DNA from: Jaapia argillacea MUCL 33604
Lineage: Eukaryota > Basidiomycota > Agaricomycetes > Jaapiales > Jaapiaceae
Assembly (NCBI GenBank): GCA_000697665.1
Contig: KL197709.1
Span: 935,539-999,538, forward strand
DNA length: 64,000 nucleotides
Reading direction: 5' to 3'
The position numbers were made by a program, and so were the translations under genes. How positions within the stretch are numbered: the first letter of the stretch is position 1; each line of letters begins with the position of its first letter. Positions 54,201-64,000 of this stretch are shown in pieces. The notes beneath the pieces were generated by a model. It worked only from the letters and a program-made list of their open reading frames with translations. It made no database searches and was not told the origin of the DNA.

Positions 54201-57200
54201 GCTCGTGCTGCAGTTGATGGTGCCCTCCGTCGACCGGAGAAGACCAAGAAGAAATTCCACCAGGACAAATTGGGTGAATGCTTCCTTTTTGCATTTGACG
54301 AACGCAAACGAACACTCGCTGTTTGTTCCATGACCAAAGTATGATCCTCGTCTCTCCTTACACGTATCCAGTTAAAATGCTGATGATTGTCTGGTAGCCC
54401 GGGATTCATCTATACATGTTCGTCTTTGACGAGACCTATACATCTCTCCAAGGGCTAGGCAGCGCAATAATCTTGACTTCTTGGTACGATGCGGCGACCA
54501 CGATTGTGCACATCGCCTTTGTGAGCGACAATGACGAGATTGTCCTTATCGATGATAGTGCCCGGTCTCGAGTCTTCTCACTTATAACTCAGCAATTTCG
54601 GTGAGTTTCCTGGTTGCTTGTCTCAACGCGGCGAGTCTGAATCGCGATTCTCCTTCCATTATAGCCCAGCCACCTTGCAACTCCACACTGTTCCTTCCGC
54701 TATTTATTCCTCTCCCGATGGATCCTGTCTCCTGGTCAAATTTGGTCAGGAAAGGACAGCTGACTTCAAAGCTTTCCACTGGAGCAGCTTTGGGTCCACA
54801 GAGGGAATACCCTTGAGTCCTTTGGTCGAGGGAGATGCCTACGTCTTGACGTCCGTTGGGAGGCGCAACAATGTGCACCTTGTGACGCTGAGCCTAAACA
54901 TCCATCGCTGCCGGTCCTTGTCATTACAAATCACTCGAAAGATCACGGAATTCAGCTTCAAGCAAAAGGGCACTGCTCATCACTCCCCCACCAGCCAGCA
55001 TGGTACCTCCCGCAACTGTTTGATAGATTGTCATTCCGACGTATGGACACGATTTCCTGTCATTCCTGCGGTTCGCAGGACGACCCTCTCGTCAGCTGCC
55101 CGTTCACCGCCTTCACTCCAATTTGTCAGCGGCCGACGTGATTTCCCTTTCCAAGTGTATTTCAAACATCTCATCGCGACTTTCGAGCGAACTACAAGAA
55201 AGCCCGTTGAGGTGGAACTCAGTGACATCAGTATCTCCTCCGTATCATTTTCACAGTTCCTCGCCCAGACACACGATGAACTTTCCGTGTTTCGTGCAGG
55301 GGAATGGCTTGTCGACATCTTGTGCCTCATCCCAATTCACATTGCCGTCACAAGAGATAACAGATTCATTCCCCTGAAGGACGGCGCCTTTTCCATCGAG
55401 TCAGAGCAAAGTTTGCTCGGTGCAAATGTTGGCCAAATTGTTGATGGCCTGTCTTTTGGTTGGTACGAGTCACTTTTCCGATCGTACATGGCCTCCAAGG
55501 TATGCACACATACACAGTGATTGCCCGTGGTTGTTGAAAGCTCCCTCCATAGCCTGTGAAGGTTGTCTCCTCAATGGGTGAATTTCCTTATCGCCCATAT
55601 CTGGTACTGCGCTTATACTTTGTAGGTGAGCAATCAGTGGGAAAGAGCTTCGCCTTGAACCACCTAGTCGATACATCATTCGCTGGCTCAGCCATGAGGA
55701 CAACCGAAGGTGTCTGGATGTCGGTTACTCCGACAGATGACTATCTCATCGTGGCCCTCGATTTTGAAGGTTTGCTCCCTGCAGATCTTTATAGACCGTC
55801 AAATTCATGATCATTATAGGCGTTCATAGCATTGAACGTTCTGCTCAGGTGTGTCCTTCAGCTTTGCAATCATCTAAGCTCTGACACATTCGTATTTCAG
55901 GAGGACATGTTACTAGTTCTCTTCAATACCGCGATCTCTAATTTGGTTGGTCCTACTAGTAGCTCGCGTCGTGATACAATGGATCCACTCAGGCCCCTCT
56001 TCACAGGTTTTGTTTCGCAACAACTTTGCTCTGTCGAGAGATATCGCGGGGTTGTTTCAATCCTTTCAGTCGTCATCTTCTGTTCTTGATCCTGCTGCAA
56101 ATCCCTCACTTTTCCAATCTACCCTCGCGATTATCATCAAGGTTTGATGACCATCACCGCACCCTCGTACTACACACTAAACTAAGTGACCTGTTCTAGG
56201 ATGTCGTAGACTCTGATGCATCTGAAATTACTCGAGAGTATGTCCAGGGACCGCCATCTCCTTTCGTTTATTTGTTTCGCTCGGCTCAACACCATCTCTT
56301 AAAGATTCAGCCTCAAGTTTAATGACATCGTCCAACTCGAGCAAGGATCGAACTTTATATCTCGCCTCCATCGAGGGAATCTCCATATTATTCCGTGGCC
56401 CGTTATTGAGAGCAGAAAGTTCTATACTCTTTTCGCCACCTTGAAGCGATGCCTCGATGGAGAGCGTGTGACCCACTCCAGCGCTGGGGTTTTCTTGACC
56501 ACGTTGAAAACTTTGATGGCCAAGCTCAAGGTAAGCACCTTGTAACGTTGCGAAATCAAAGTTTGGGAACCTCATTAAAATAAAAGGCCAACGATTGGGG
56601 TGCACTATCCCGTGGGTGATTTTCATGTTCTTGCTAAGCTTTGTGTTGATTCCGAAACTCATAGAAAACCTCGCTGCTCATCGGGCTCAACAACTTCGTC
56701 TCTTGCTCCCCAGGGCCCTGGCCTATGGAGCCACTGAAATACAGCCTGTCCGGGAGCCCCTCAAAGTTGTCTTTTCAATAGTCCATCTCAGTGAAAACTT
56801 CATTCTGATGGTGGTTCAACAGGACTACGATAGCGATGCTTTGATACCCACCTCTGATACCAAGCTGGTACTGTTTGTGGCCAATGCCAGTATGGGTCCT
56901 GCATGGGATCAAGATGTCGCTCTTGCCAGTTTACGCCCAACTTGGGAATTTTACGGCCAACGACATTCTTATCAAGATTTGGAATGGGTCCATGGCTTGA
57001 CAACTCACTTTGACTACGTCACTCACCTTAGGTTGGAGTACGTTCGCGATTGGATAACGCGAAACACAGATCGTTTTCCATCAAACAATTCCGACATAGC
57101 AAATCTGCGACGAGAATTCGAATCGATGGCCGTCGACTTGAAGGGAAGCGTTCAGCTCTGTGCGATGCAGTGTTCACATTGCAATTTGTATTGTATCTTG

Positions 57201-60132
57201 AATCGTCGTCACAACGGCTCCCACGACTGTTGTACTTCTCATCATTGCCCGTCTCTTTGTGACTTCGTTGATGAACACATTGTTGTCGAGAAATGCGGGT
57301 TGAAGTAAGTTCTCTACTTCCAAGTCCGACTATTTATTGATGGATTTGTCTCAGGGCCGGACATGCCGGAGATCACTTGTCAAGCGATTTGCCCTCACTG
57401 CCCAAACACGTAGAATCTGACATTTTTCATAGATGTGACATCGCCCTTCATCTCTGTGGCCAGAGTTGTCATCTGAGTAATAAGCGTGGATGCATGGAGC
57501 GCTGCACAAAGGTAAGAGGCAATTAGATATGCATCTGATTTTTCTTACTGAGCGGAATCCTCAAGGTCGCAAATCATGAAGATGGTTTGCACGAATGTTC
57601 AGCGTCAACCCACGATTGCGGAGAGGTAGGATCCGATTCGTGGAAATGTGGCTCTGATGACCAGCACAATAACCAAATTCGCTCTAGCCGTGTGCTCTTG
57701 TCGACGTGCTGCTCCCTGATGGTCAACAGCACACTTGCCGTGGGACATGTCGTGTCCCAAGGTGAGTGGATGTGGCAGCCAGTCGCTCTGAAATCTGAAT
57801 CTCCTAGTCATATTCCTCACGATCGCCATGTCTGCGAGAACCCGTCGTGCCCAATCTCATGCCAGTTGTGCAAAAGGCTCTGCGACAGTCAAGATCACTT
57901 GCATGGTCTCCGCCAAGGCGTTACACATCTGTGTGGGTGGGTGTATTCTCAATCTGGCCTGGCCGCTACTGTTTCTTGACCACAACATTAGTCAAGAGCA
58001 TTCTTGCCGAGCCGTTTGCGCATCCCCGGGTATATGTCAAATTGAAACGGCTCCACAATCAATTGAGGCCACATTTACTGGACACCACGAAACCTTCCAA
58101 TACACGAAGGTGAGGTTATTTGTCGATAACTGTGTGGCACACACTCCCTGACACTCTTATAGTATTCTCAAGGTTGGCTTCCCGACCATGAATCCTCAGC
58201 CTATTGCTGAAAGTATCGTGATTTAGTTTCCAAAAGGTTGCCTTGCGTCATACCGATCCGGCCTGGCCAGCTAACGCATGAGGGAACGCACTGTCACACC
58301 ATCAGCAAAGACCCATTTCACTACTGTGAAAATCGGTGAGTTTCGTTCACTTTCTTCAACATGTGATGTCCCTGATAAAGACGAAGGTGTGAGAACTGCG
58401 GCTACTTTTGTACCCTCCCCCTACGTGAGTAGTTACTCGGGGTGCTGTTCAAGTATTTATCAATTTATCCAGGTCACACTCAACCCCTGCACGAGACAAG
58501 CCATGGATCGATGTCCAAGACACAATGGACCGTGGACGGGCCAGATGGCACCGTTTATGAGCTTGATGGACGTAAGTTTGGCTCCACGGATGAAGGCGCA
58601 CCCATGCTTTGCTCTCTCGTGTGTCGTTCAATGGGGAGACATGTACACCTCGACTACTGCCGCGCAGATGCAGCCGATAACTGCAGAGAAGCTGAAACAC
58701 TACACATACGAACTGCCATGATGCCCAATCCAACCCGGGCAAAAGATTGGGTCAGCCATAAATTATTTTGGATGCGTACCGGTTCGTCGCTGCCATGCCC
58801 CTACTCATTGTGGTTTTATTTGAGATGGATTCTCTACAGGTTTCAAAGGTAAGAGATAATGATCTCTATTTGTTCCTGATCCTCATTCATAATGTGATAC
58901 CGGATAGACCCTTACTCGCAAGAAGATCAGAATACTTTTGCCCAGTGGTAATCTGTTTCCATACCTCCATACTCGATAGAGCTGACAGCGCCCTCATCTC
59001 AGCGACGCGATGTGCAGCGGTACCTATCTGAATGAACTTCGGATGCTTCGTCCTCACTCATTTATTCGCAGGACCTGAGCATGTCCCTGCTCCGACCACC
59101 CAGGCCCAGCCTTCGTTCTGCAGCCTCCCAGTGTTCCACAACCCACAGCCACCCGACTCTGCCCCTGGAGGAGGATACGTCTCGCATGACGGGCATGTCT
59201 TCCTTTGCAAGAACCCTATCACCTTGCAACAGGCTTTCCATGTGTAGGTTGGTATTCTTCCCTCTCGCAACGTTGGATGAACCTATTCTAGGTTGTTTGT
59301 GGTCGATATTTCGAGCTCAATGAGCAATCGGGATCGCCTCCCTCTGCCAAATACACCGGGCAGCGAGTTGATCAGCCGACGTCACTTCAACAACAGGTTG
59401 GGGAGTGTTTTTTCATCCCTTTACAGGTTCTGGATCGCCCGCCAGGCTGCGTATGGTGCCGGAAATCCTCTGGCTCGAAGAGATGCGTACTCGGTGATCA
59501 TGTTTGATAGAGCCCCCATCACCTGCACCGAGAACGACTTTACGAGCTCCCCCGAGCAACTTCTCGAAAGTGTCCTGCAATTCCGAACTGGACGAGGAAC
59601 AAATTTTGGTGCAGCTATCGACTATGCTCGGCATTGTATGGAGAGAAATTGGAGCAGTGAAAGGTTTGTTGCATTGGCCCTCACTACGATATCTGAAAAT
59701 TGAATTATGCAGGTCACCTGTGATGATCTTTCTGTCTGATGGTGAATGCAGGATTGAGGAAGCGGCCATGCAAGATTTGTGCCGTCGCGCGGTTGTTTTG
59801 GGGTAAGCCATTTGCTCTGCTTGTCCTCGTCCGCTTAGAAAGGCTGCGTATCCAATAGGAAAGCGCTTTCATTTCATACCGTATCATTCGGACCTTATAA
59901 TGGAGTTATGCGGATGATGGCCAACATCGCTCGACAAGTTCAGAATGGCGCACCACAGGATCCACTGCATCCCCTTGTCCCGTCTTCTTATACAGAAGCG
60001 TTAGATTCGGTACGCATTTTTACCATAGTTCCTAACGCCCTTGACCAAAGTTTGCAGGTGCGACTTGCTGAGACATTCCTGGCCATCGCCGAATCGTTGA
60101 GGAAGCCAAGAGGTTCCCTGCTGCGCGTATAA
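51230..60132 (+). CDS. Giant GTPase / zinc-repeat / vWA protein, copy B
   Basis: A tandem paralogue of copy A with the same module order and closely matching intron phases. The start is ATG 51230 (MVLPVDMNEDASSIASHASE); the first 60 residues differ from copy A. The shared core runs from IPGLYRILDLVSEQGSGGL through the helical region (EELIRLIFGSGEYSKASDLL) and the propeller-like region (LEDGKCLLVIGDSSGNINVY). The GTPase is at about 55.6-56.1 kb (GEQSVGKS, TTEGVW, DFEG). The Cys/His array is at about 57.1-58.7 kb (NRRHNGSHDCCTSHHCPSLC, CDIALHLCGQSC, CSASTHDCGEPC). The vWA domain is at about 59.3-60.1 kb (VVDISSSMS, again DxSxS, and FLSDGEC). The C-terminus ESLRKPRGSLLRV matches copy A almost exactly. 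No stop or frameshift was found where I followed the frame. The most conserved parts between copies are GTPase and vWA. Confidence 0.85.
55556..55810 (+). other. GTPase G1-G3 segment of copy B
   Basis: The same split P-loop as in copy A (VKVVSSMG, intron, EQSVGKSFALNHLVDTSFAG), followed by SAMRTTEGVWMSVTPTDDY and LIVALDFEG. From EQSVGKS through TTEGVW the residues are identical to copy A, the longest identical stretch noticed between the copies,, which argues for purifying selection on nucleotide binding or for gene conversion. Confidence 0.75.
57150..58720 (+). other. Cys/His zinc-repeat array of copy B
   Basis: The repeats mirror copy A: HNGSHDCCTSHHCPSLC, CDIALHLCGQSCHL, HECSASTHDCGEPC, DRHVCENPSCPISCQLCK and GQEHSCRAVC, then CENCGYFCTLPL. 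Most Cys and His positions are kept while the residues between them vary, as expected for metal ligands. Confidence 0.7.
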
Positions 60133-60680
60133 GAGACTGCTTGCTTCAGCTTGTATGAATACTGCACTTGACGGATGAAGTCTCTTTTCTTGATCCCTAC
60201 TCACTTCGCAATGGGCCGAGCGCAAATTTTGGTCCGAACATACATAAATAAGTTTGAGCACCCAAATTTTAGTCATGACAAGGTGATGAATCAATTAAAA
60301 TGAGGGCAAAATGAGGACCTGAACACACAGAACTCGCCGGCTTCTCCTGTCAATAATGCACGGGGTACACAGTAAGTAGTAGACTTGGAACAGTGTCCCT
60401 TACAGTTATAAAAGTTCAAGTCGAATGGAGGTAACAGGCTGCTATGCCTGTCCAAGGAATTTATATGAATGCTGTCAGGACTTGTGTGAGCGCGAAGGAG
60501 AGAAGGTAGAGTTGACTGCATGTCCCATGCCCGGTGTGATCTGGAGATGCTTGAAGAACCATCCGAAGAAGTGAACTTGGTGTGCGGTTACGCGCTCCTC
60601 CTGGTTTGAACACGGTGGAACTGTGAAAATGTTCCCTTCCAGTGTGGAATCCCGACTTGGATGGCGTCGCGCCCAGGAAG
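60133..60680. other. Region after copy B, no gene seen
   Basis: About 550 bases without a supportable coding region. It lies between the giant gene and the decayed gene copy. Confidence 0.6.
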
Positions 60681-61060
60681 TTATCCTAGAACCATAACTG
60701 GTTTGTATTTTTCGAATATCGAGATAACGAACCTCGGTGTGACCAACTCTCCATCGCTATATTCTTCATCCTTTCCCCCACTGGCGGCTATCGTGGCATC
60801 GTAAACTAAAATGACTCTGCTCCGACACCATAGTCGATACTTCGCCACGCTGCGTGCAGAGCTCAAGTCGGATAGGTCCGACGGGAAACCCGGTGCTGTT
60901 CAAGCTCGGTTCTGTGGACCTACGCAGGTTAGCCTTGTGAACAGAAGAAGAAGCACCCATCGAAGAGATTAGCTGAGAGTTGATGTCGAATGGGGGCATT
61001 GGAGTGAGATAGTTGAGGTAAAAAGTCGTCATAGCGCAGTATGCGTTTTCTTGTTTTCCC
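60681..61060 (-). pseudogene. Decayed copy of the low-complexity gene at 18.0-19.3 kb
   Basis: The minus strand here aligns with part of the second exon of the gene at 18003-19334, around its 18990-19130 segment. The peptide PPFDINSQ is shared, as are SSVHKANLR (parent: AVHMANLR) and TEPSLNSTG (parent: TEPSLHSTA). At the DNA level the run GACTTNTTANCTCANCTATC followed by TCCAAT and CCCCCATTCGA is kept. The copy has one extra base between TCCAAT and CCCCCATT relative to the parent. This puts the upstream match (DFLPQLSHSN) out of frame with PPFDINSQ. The downstream part is too diverged to read through. There is no start codon or first exon. I read this as a truncated, frameshifted duplicate moved about 42 kb away on the opposite strand. 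Confidence 0.65.
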
Positions 61061-61503
61061 GTTTTGCGAATCTGAGTCCGCGACCGACGTTTTTCCGCAG
61101 CTCTGGGTCTCAAGTCTTTGATGGACGTCGCGTGTCGTGTCGGGTTTGTCCGAACCCTCTTAGAGCGAGAATGGACTGTAATTTCTCTCCGGATCATTTT
61201 GGAGTCGTTTACACAACTGCAGACAGTAGAAGTGTCTCTCGGGGACCAACTGTGCGCTCCAAAATTATATGGTTTTGTCGCCAAGCGCGTAGTTCACAAT
61301 GGGTACCATTTAGCGTTGATACGCCACAGTTGCCCAAATTGGCGACATGTGTCAAGGACTGGTCTCGGGGACTTTGTTGGGAGACGTCCTAGGACTCGTC
61401 TCACGGTCCTGCTTGTGGCTGAAAGGAAAACGAAATTTCAAGTTTTCCACAAAGCGAAGAAAGGCGCTGTAAGCTGTGTTGAGCACAAAACGAATGTCCG
61501 AAT

Positions 61504-61520
61504 GGTGGAATTGAACCACC
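61504..61520 (-). other. Isolated tRNA T-arm-like hairpin
   Basis: Reading on the minus strand, GGTGG-TTCAATT-CCACC forms a perfect five-base-pair stem with a seven-base TTC loop, the T-arm of a tRNA including a near-consensus B box. It lies 14 bases past the 3' end of the tRNA-His gene on the same strand. No matching D-arm or anticodon arm is seen. Confidence 0.5.
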
Positions 61521-61534
61521 TGAGGTGAGAGGCA

Positions 61535-61637
61535 TGTCCCAAGGAGGATTCGAACCTCCGGCTTCACGGATTGCAAGTTGGAAGTCTGTCATAGACGACA
61601 CCACAACGTGATGATTTAACCACTAATCGACAGGGAC
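61535..61637 (-). tRNA. tRNA-His (anticodon GTG) with an intron of about 30 bases
   Basis: On the minus strand the acceptor GTCCCTG pairs with TTGGGAC (one T-T mismatch). The D-arm is GATT-AGTGGTTA-AATC. The anticodon stem is TCACG / CGTGA with loop TTGTGG..C, giving anticodon GTG. An intron of about 30 bases follows position 37. The T-arm is GGAGG-TTCGAAT-CCTCC with a perfect B box (GGTTCGAATCC). The 3' discriminator base is A. The identity is therefore histidine. The mismatch in the acceptor stem and the lack of a clear T-run terminator leave some doubt about activity. Confidence 0.8.
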
Positions 61638-62215
61638 CGGAATAAGTTCCAGAACATACGAAAACGCTCAATAACCTCTTTATCCAGATTTTGCTGGCCA
61701 TATTGCGGGAAATTCGGCGACACGGTAACCCATGTCATTGGATATATCATGAGAGCTCGAAAATCAGCCAGACGGAATTCCAGCAGGACTTCAATGGGCA
61801 GGTCAGAGATCCTCGGACACGGAGCTCAGTAGCTGAATTGATCGACCAAGGAGATTTCGCAGCCATGGACCGTACAGTAGCAGACGGTAGTGTCGCTGCG
61901 TCATAGTGATAGAGTACATGGGGGGTGGAAACCAGTCAATGGGAGCAACACTACAGAAAGAGGCGGCGAAATTGATTGTCGGAAGTCGACTTCTGTGTAG
62001 TTTTGCGTGAAAGCCAGTTGGAGGATGGTGGGCCCGAGCGTTGCAAAGTTGAGCTCTGAGTGGGGATAGGTTTCATTGTCACACCCAGGTCACACGTCTG
62101 GATCTCATCTTGGTGGCGACGACTGCTAGACCGAAGGATTGGTTCGACCACCAATCTCGCCTGGCACCACAACCATTGAAACTGCTTGACCTTGCAGCAA
62201 TACCGTCACAGGACC
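61638..62215. other. Region between tRNA-His and the RING gene
   Basis: About 580 bases, including the upstream side of both the leftward tRNA and the rightward RING gene. Short frames on both strands show no motif. Confidence 0.55.
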
Positions 62216-63626
62216 ATGCCAACGACCAGATCTGGGGCAGGTATCGCGTCTTCCTCCAAGGCCACGAACGACGCAGATCCTCCACTCTCCCCGCTCTCAC
62301 AGCTTGACTCCTCGTCTCACGAAGACTCTCATGATGATGATGATGTTCCCCTCGACAACCTTGAGGCGCGTATCCGTCTCAATCCTTCTCAGTTCCATTC
62401 ATTGATAAGAACCTGACTCCAAAGCTACGCATCCCATAACCACAGGGAGATATCGCGAACGTACAAATCGGAATCAAAGGGTTGCGTAAAGAAATCACGC
62501 AGTTGAAGAAGGAGAATAAGAGATTGAAAGGGGAGTTGGAGAGGTTGAATGAAGCGGAGGATGTCTCTATCCAACCAAAGAGAGGAAAGAAGGGTGGTCC
62601 GAGCGTTGCGAGTTTGCAAGGAGAAGTGAAGAGGCTGAAGGGTGAAGTTGAGAGTTTGGAGAAGGTGAGTGGCTAAGACGGCGCTTGGGTGAGACTTAGT
62701 GTTGATTGTGACGTGTGTAGGTCAGAGCGAAGGCGAAGAAAGCCATCCGGAAGGTGAGCGTGTGCTCCACATGGAATTGTCCCTATGATTGGTGGCGAAT
62801 CCTTACTCTGAAATAACAGTTGGAACGGAGGGAAGCGAAGAGAGAAGCGGCGGACCTCATGGACGAGGGCGGGGACAATGTCGAAGACACTCCGTATCAG
62901 ATGCGAAAGGTACATTGTTTCGATACTATTTACTTGATCCTCATTCACGCTTCCTCAGCTTCTCAGGCGTTTCCAAGATCTCATGATGGAGAACGTACTT
63001 GAGGACTCAGGTCAAGACTGTCCCGTATGCCTCGAACCCATGGCCCTCGAAAAGTGCTCAAGGTACGCTCGCCCGCATACCCCATTCGCCGACGTTGACG
63101 ATTTTGGCAACAGCTTCCCTTGTCAACACTTGATCTGCGACGACTGTCTACCCTCCCTTGCTCCCGGCCAAGAGCTTACTCCTTGTCCGAATTGTCGTCG
63201 AGAATGTACAAGGGATGAAATTGATTCCGTTACTAGGACCGCTACGCAACAATGGGACGCGTTGCAGGAGGTCGCTATCAGCTGGGCGAAGATTGATAAG
63301 AGGAATGAGATGGATACCAGCGAAGAGGAGGCAGAAGAAGAGCCATTTATTGACGATGGTGAAGCTGAGGCTGGGTAGGTCTGACCGTCTTGAATCATCT
63401 GTGCAACGTGCTGATTTACATTGGGAGCAGTTCACCGGCACCATCTGCTGCTCCTCATGACAGCACCCCAGAACCGGAACCAGATGCAAGAGACGCGGAC
63501 TCTGGCAACCCCCCAACAACACCACCACCCCGCAGTGTAGTCCGTTACTCTGAAACACCTGCATCGTTGAAGAGGAAACGCATGCAGGAACTGGCGGAAC
63601 AGAGGATGCATAAAAGGAGCCGTTGA
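62216..63626 (+). CDS. RING-finger protein with coiled coil (probable E3 ubiquitin ligase)
   Basis: Seven or so exons. The N-terminus (MPTTRSGAGIASSSK) is followed by an acidic Ser-rich stretch. A strong coiled coil comes next (QIGIKGLRKEITQLKKENKR, LKGELERLNEAED, GEVKRLKGEVESLEK). It is interrupted by a small exon VRAKAKKAIRK. A C3HC4-type RING follows: CPVCLEPMALEKCS, an intron at 63061-63109, SFPCQHLICDDCLPSL and TPCPNCRRECTRDE. The tail is acidic, then proline-rich, and ends in a basic helix (ASLKRKRMQELAEQRMHKRS). RING plus coiled coil suggests an E3 ligase that forms dimers. Nuclear location is likely from the basic end. ATG 62216 opens the first exon. I cannot name an orthologue. Confidence 0.8.
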
Positions 63627-64000
63627 AAGTATAATATGCTGTTGTACGACCACCAATGCTACACTTTACGCTTGATGTTGTTGTCGCGTACGGTCGCGTG
63701 CATGTCCTCCCGAGACACGTGACTGATGCAGGTGAGACACCTGGCCCTCCCACACTTTTACTTTGATAAGACTTGGTACACGATTGATCCAACAACCTTT
63801 GTTTGGCTCGCTATCTCATTTTGTCGACACCGGCGGGAAAACCAGCAACAACGAGCCATCTTTTGGCCATCAGTTCCAGCCAGAACATGTCAACCGGAAA
63901 TCAACCGGGAAAGGTTATCCGGACGGTCGAGACCTGGGTGACGTGTTGGCACTTCCTGTGCAATCGGAGTTGTTATCTCTTCCTTATCACCCGCCATCAC
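63627..64000. other. Right edge of the window, no gene seen
   Basis: About 370 bases after the RING gene stop. Short frames only; a neighbouring gene may begin beyond the edge. Confidence 0.5.

Noticed and set aside
1-64000. CRISPR arrays, insertion sequences, bacterial operons or riboswitches.
   Set aside because: No direct-repeat arrays, transposase motifs or terminal inverted repeats were seen, and the gene structure is plainly eukaryotic.

Overview
This is intron-rich nuclear DNA from a filamentous fungus, most likely an agaricomycete basidiomycete. Nearly every gene is broken by introns of about 48-70 bases with GT..AG ends and a CTNAC-type branch site. Genes are tightly packed on both strands, and an F-box protein of a style common in mushrooms is present. 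All assignments come from reading the sequence. Where an exon chain is given, I checked that it stays in frame across the junctions, and where an amino-acid length is stated the exon lengths were summed.

Layout. 0-5 kb: a partial unknown gene, a 1-acyl-glycerol-3-phosphate acyltransferase and a Pgc1-like glycerophosphodiesterase. 5-9.3 kb: a Ser/Pro-rich protein and a tail-anchored protein. 9.8-14 kb: a Kha1-type K+/H+ antiporter and the splicing factor Bud31. 14-21.2 kb: a TB2/DP1 (Yop1/REEP-like) membrane protein with a very long tail, then two related low-complexity genes. 21.7-23.7 kb: Swc4/DMAP1. 26-32.3 kb: a mitochondrial block with NDUFAF3-like assembly factor, NDUFA8, lipoate-protein ligase and NDUFA1, followed by Vtc1. 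32.4-39 kb: an F-box protein, a small protein, THO subunit 7 and short-form tRNase Z. 39.1-41.4 kb: an RBR E3 ligase whose N-terminus carries a papain-like Cys / Asp-x-His signature. 41.8-60.1 kb: two tandem paralogous giant genes of about 9 kb each. 60.7-64 kb: a decayed copy of one of the 18-21 kb genes, an intron-containing tRNA-His and a RING-finger protein.

The most unusual content is the tandem giant pair. Each gene encodes, in order, an unrecognised N-terminal module, a helical region, a beta-propeller-like region, a dynamin-superfamily (GBP/RHD3/VLIG-like) GTPase, a Cys/His zinc-repeat array and a C-terminal vWA domain with an intact metal-binding motif. Both copies look intact in all the stretches I followed. 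Next to them, divergently transcribed, lies the protease-like/RBR fusion. This grouping is a good candidate for an undescribed large-GTPase/ubiquitin system, but no function is demonstrated here.

The housekeeping genes do not form operons. Several pairs share short divergent intergenic regions (27.58-27.75 kb and 32.25-32.44 kb). Splicing shows several oddities: a GC-AG intron in BUD31, a probable AT-AC intron in the lipoate ligase, a first coding exon consisting only of ATG, and an in-frame intron inside the tRNase Z metal motif.
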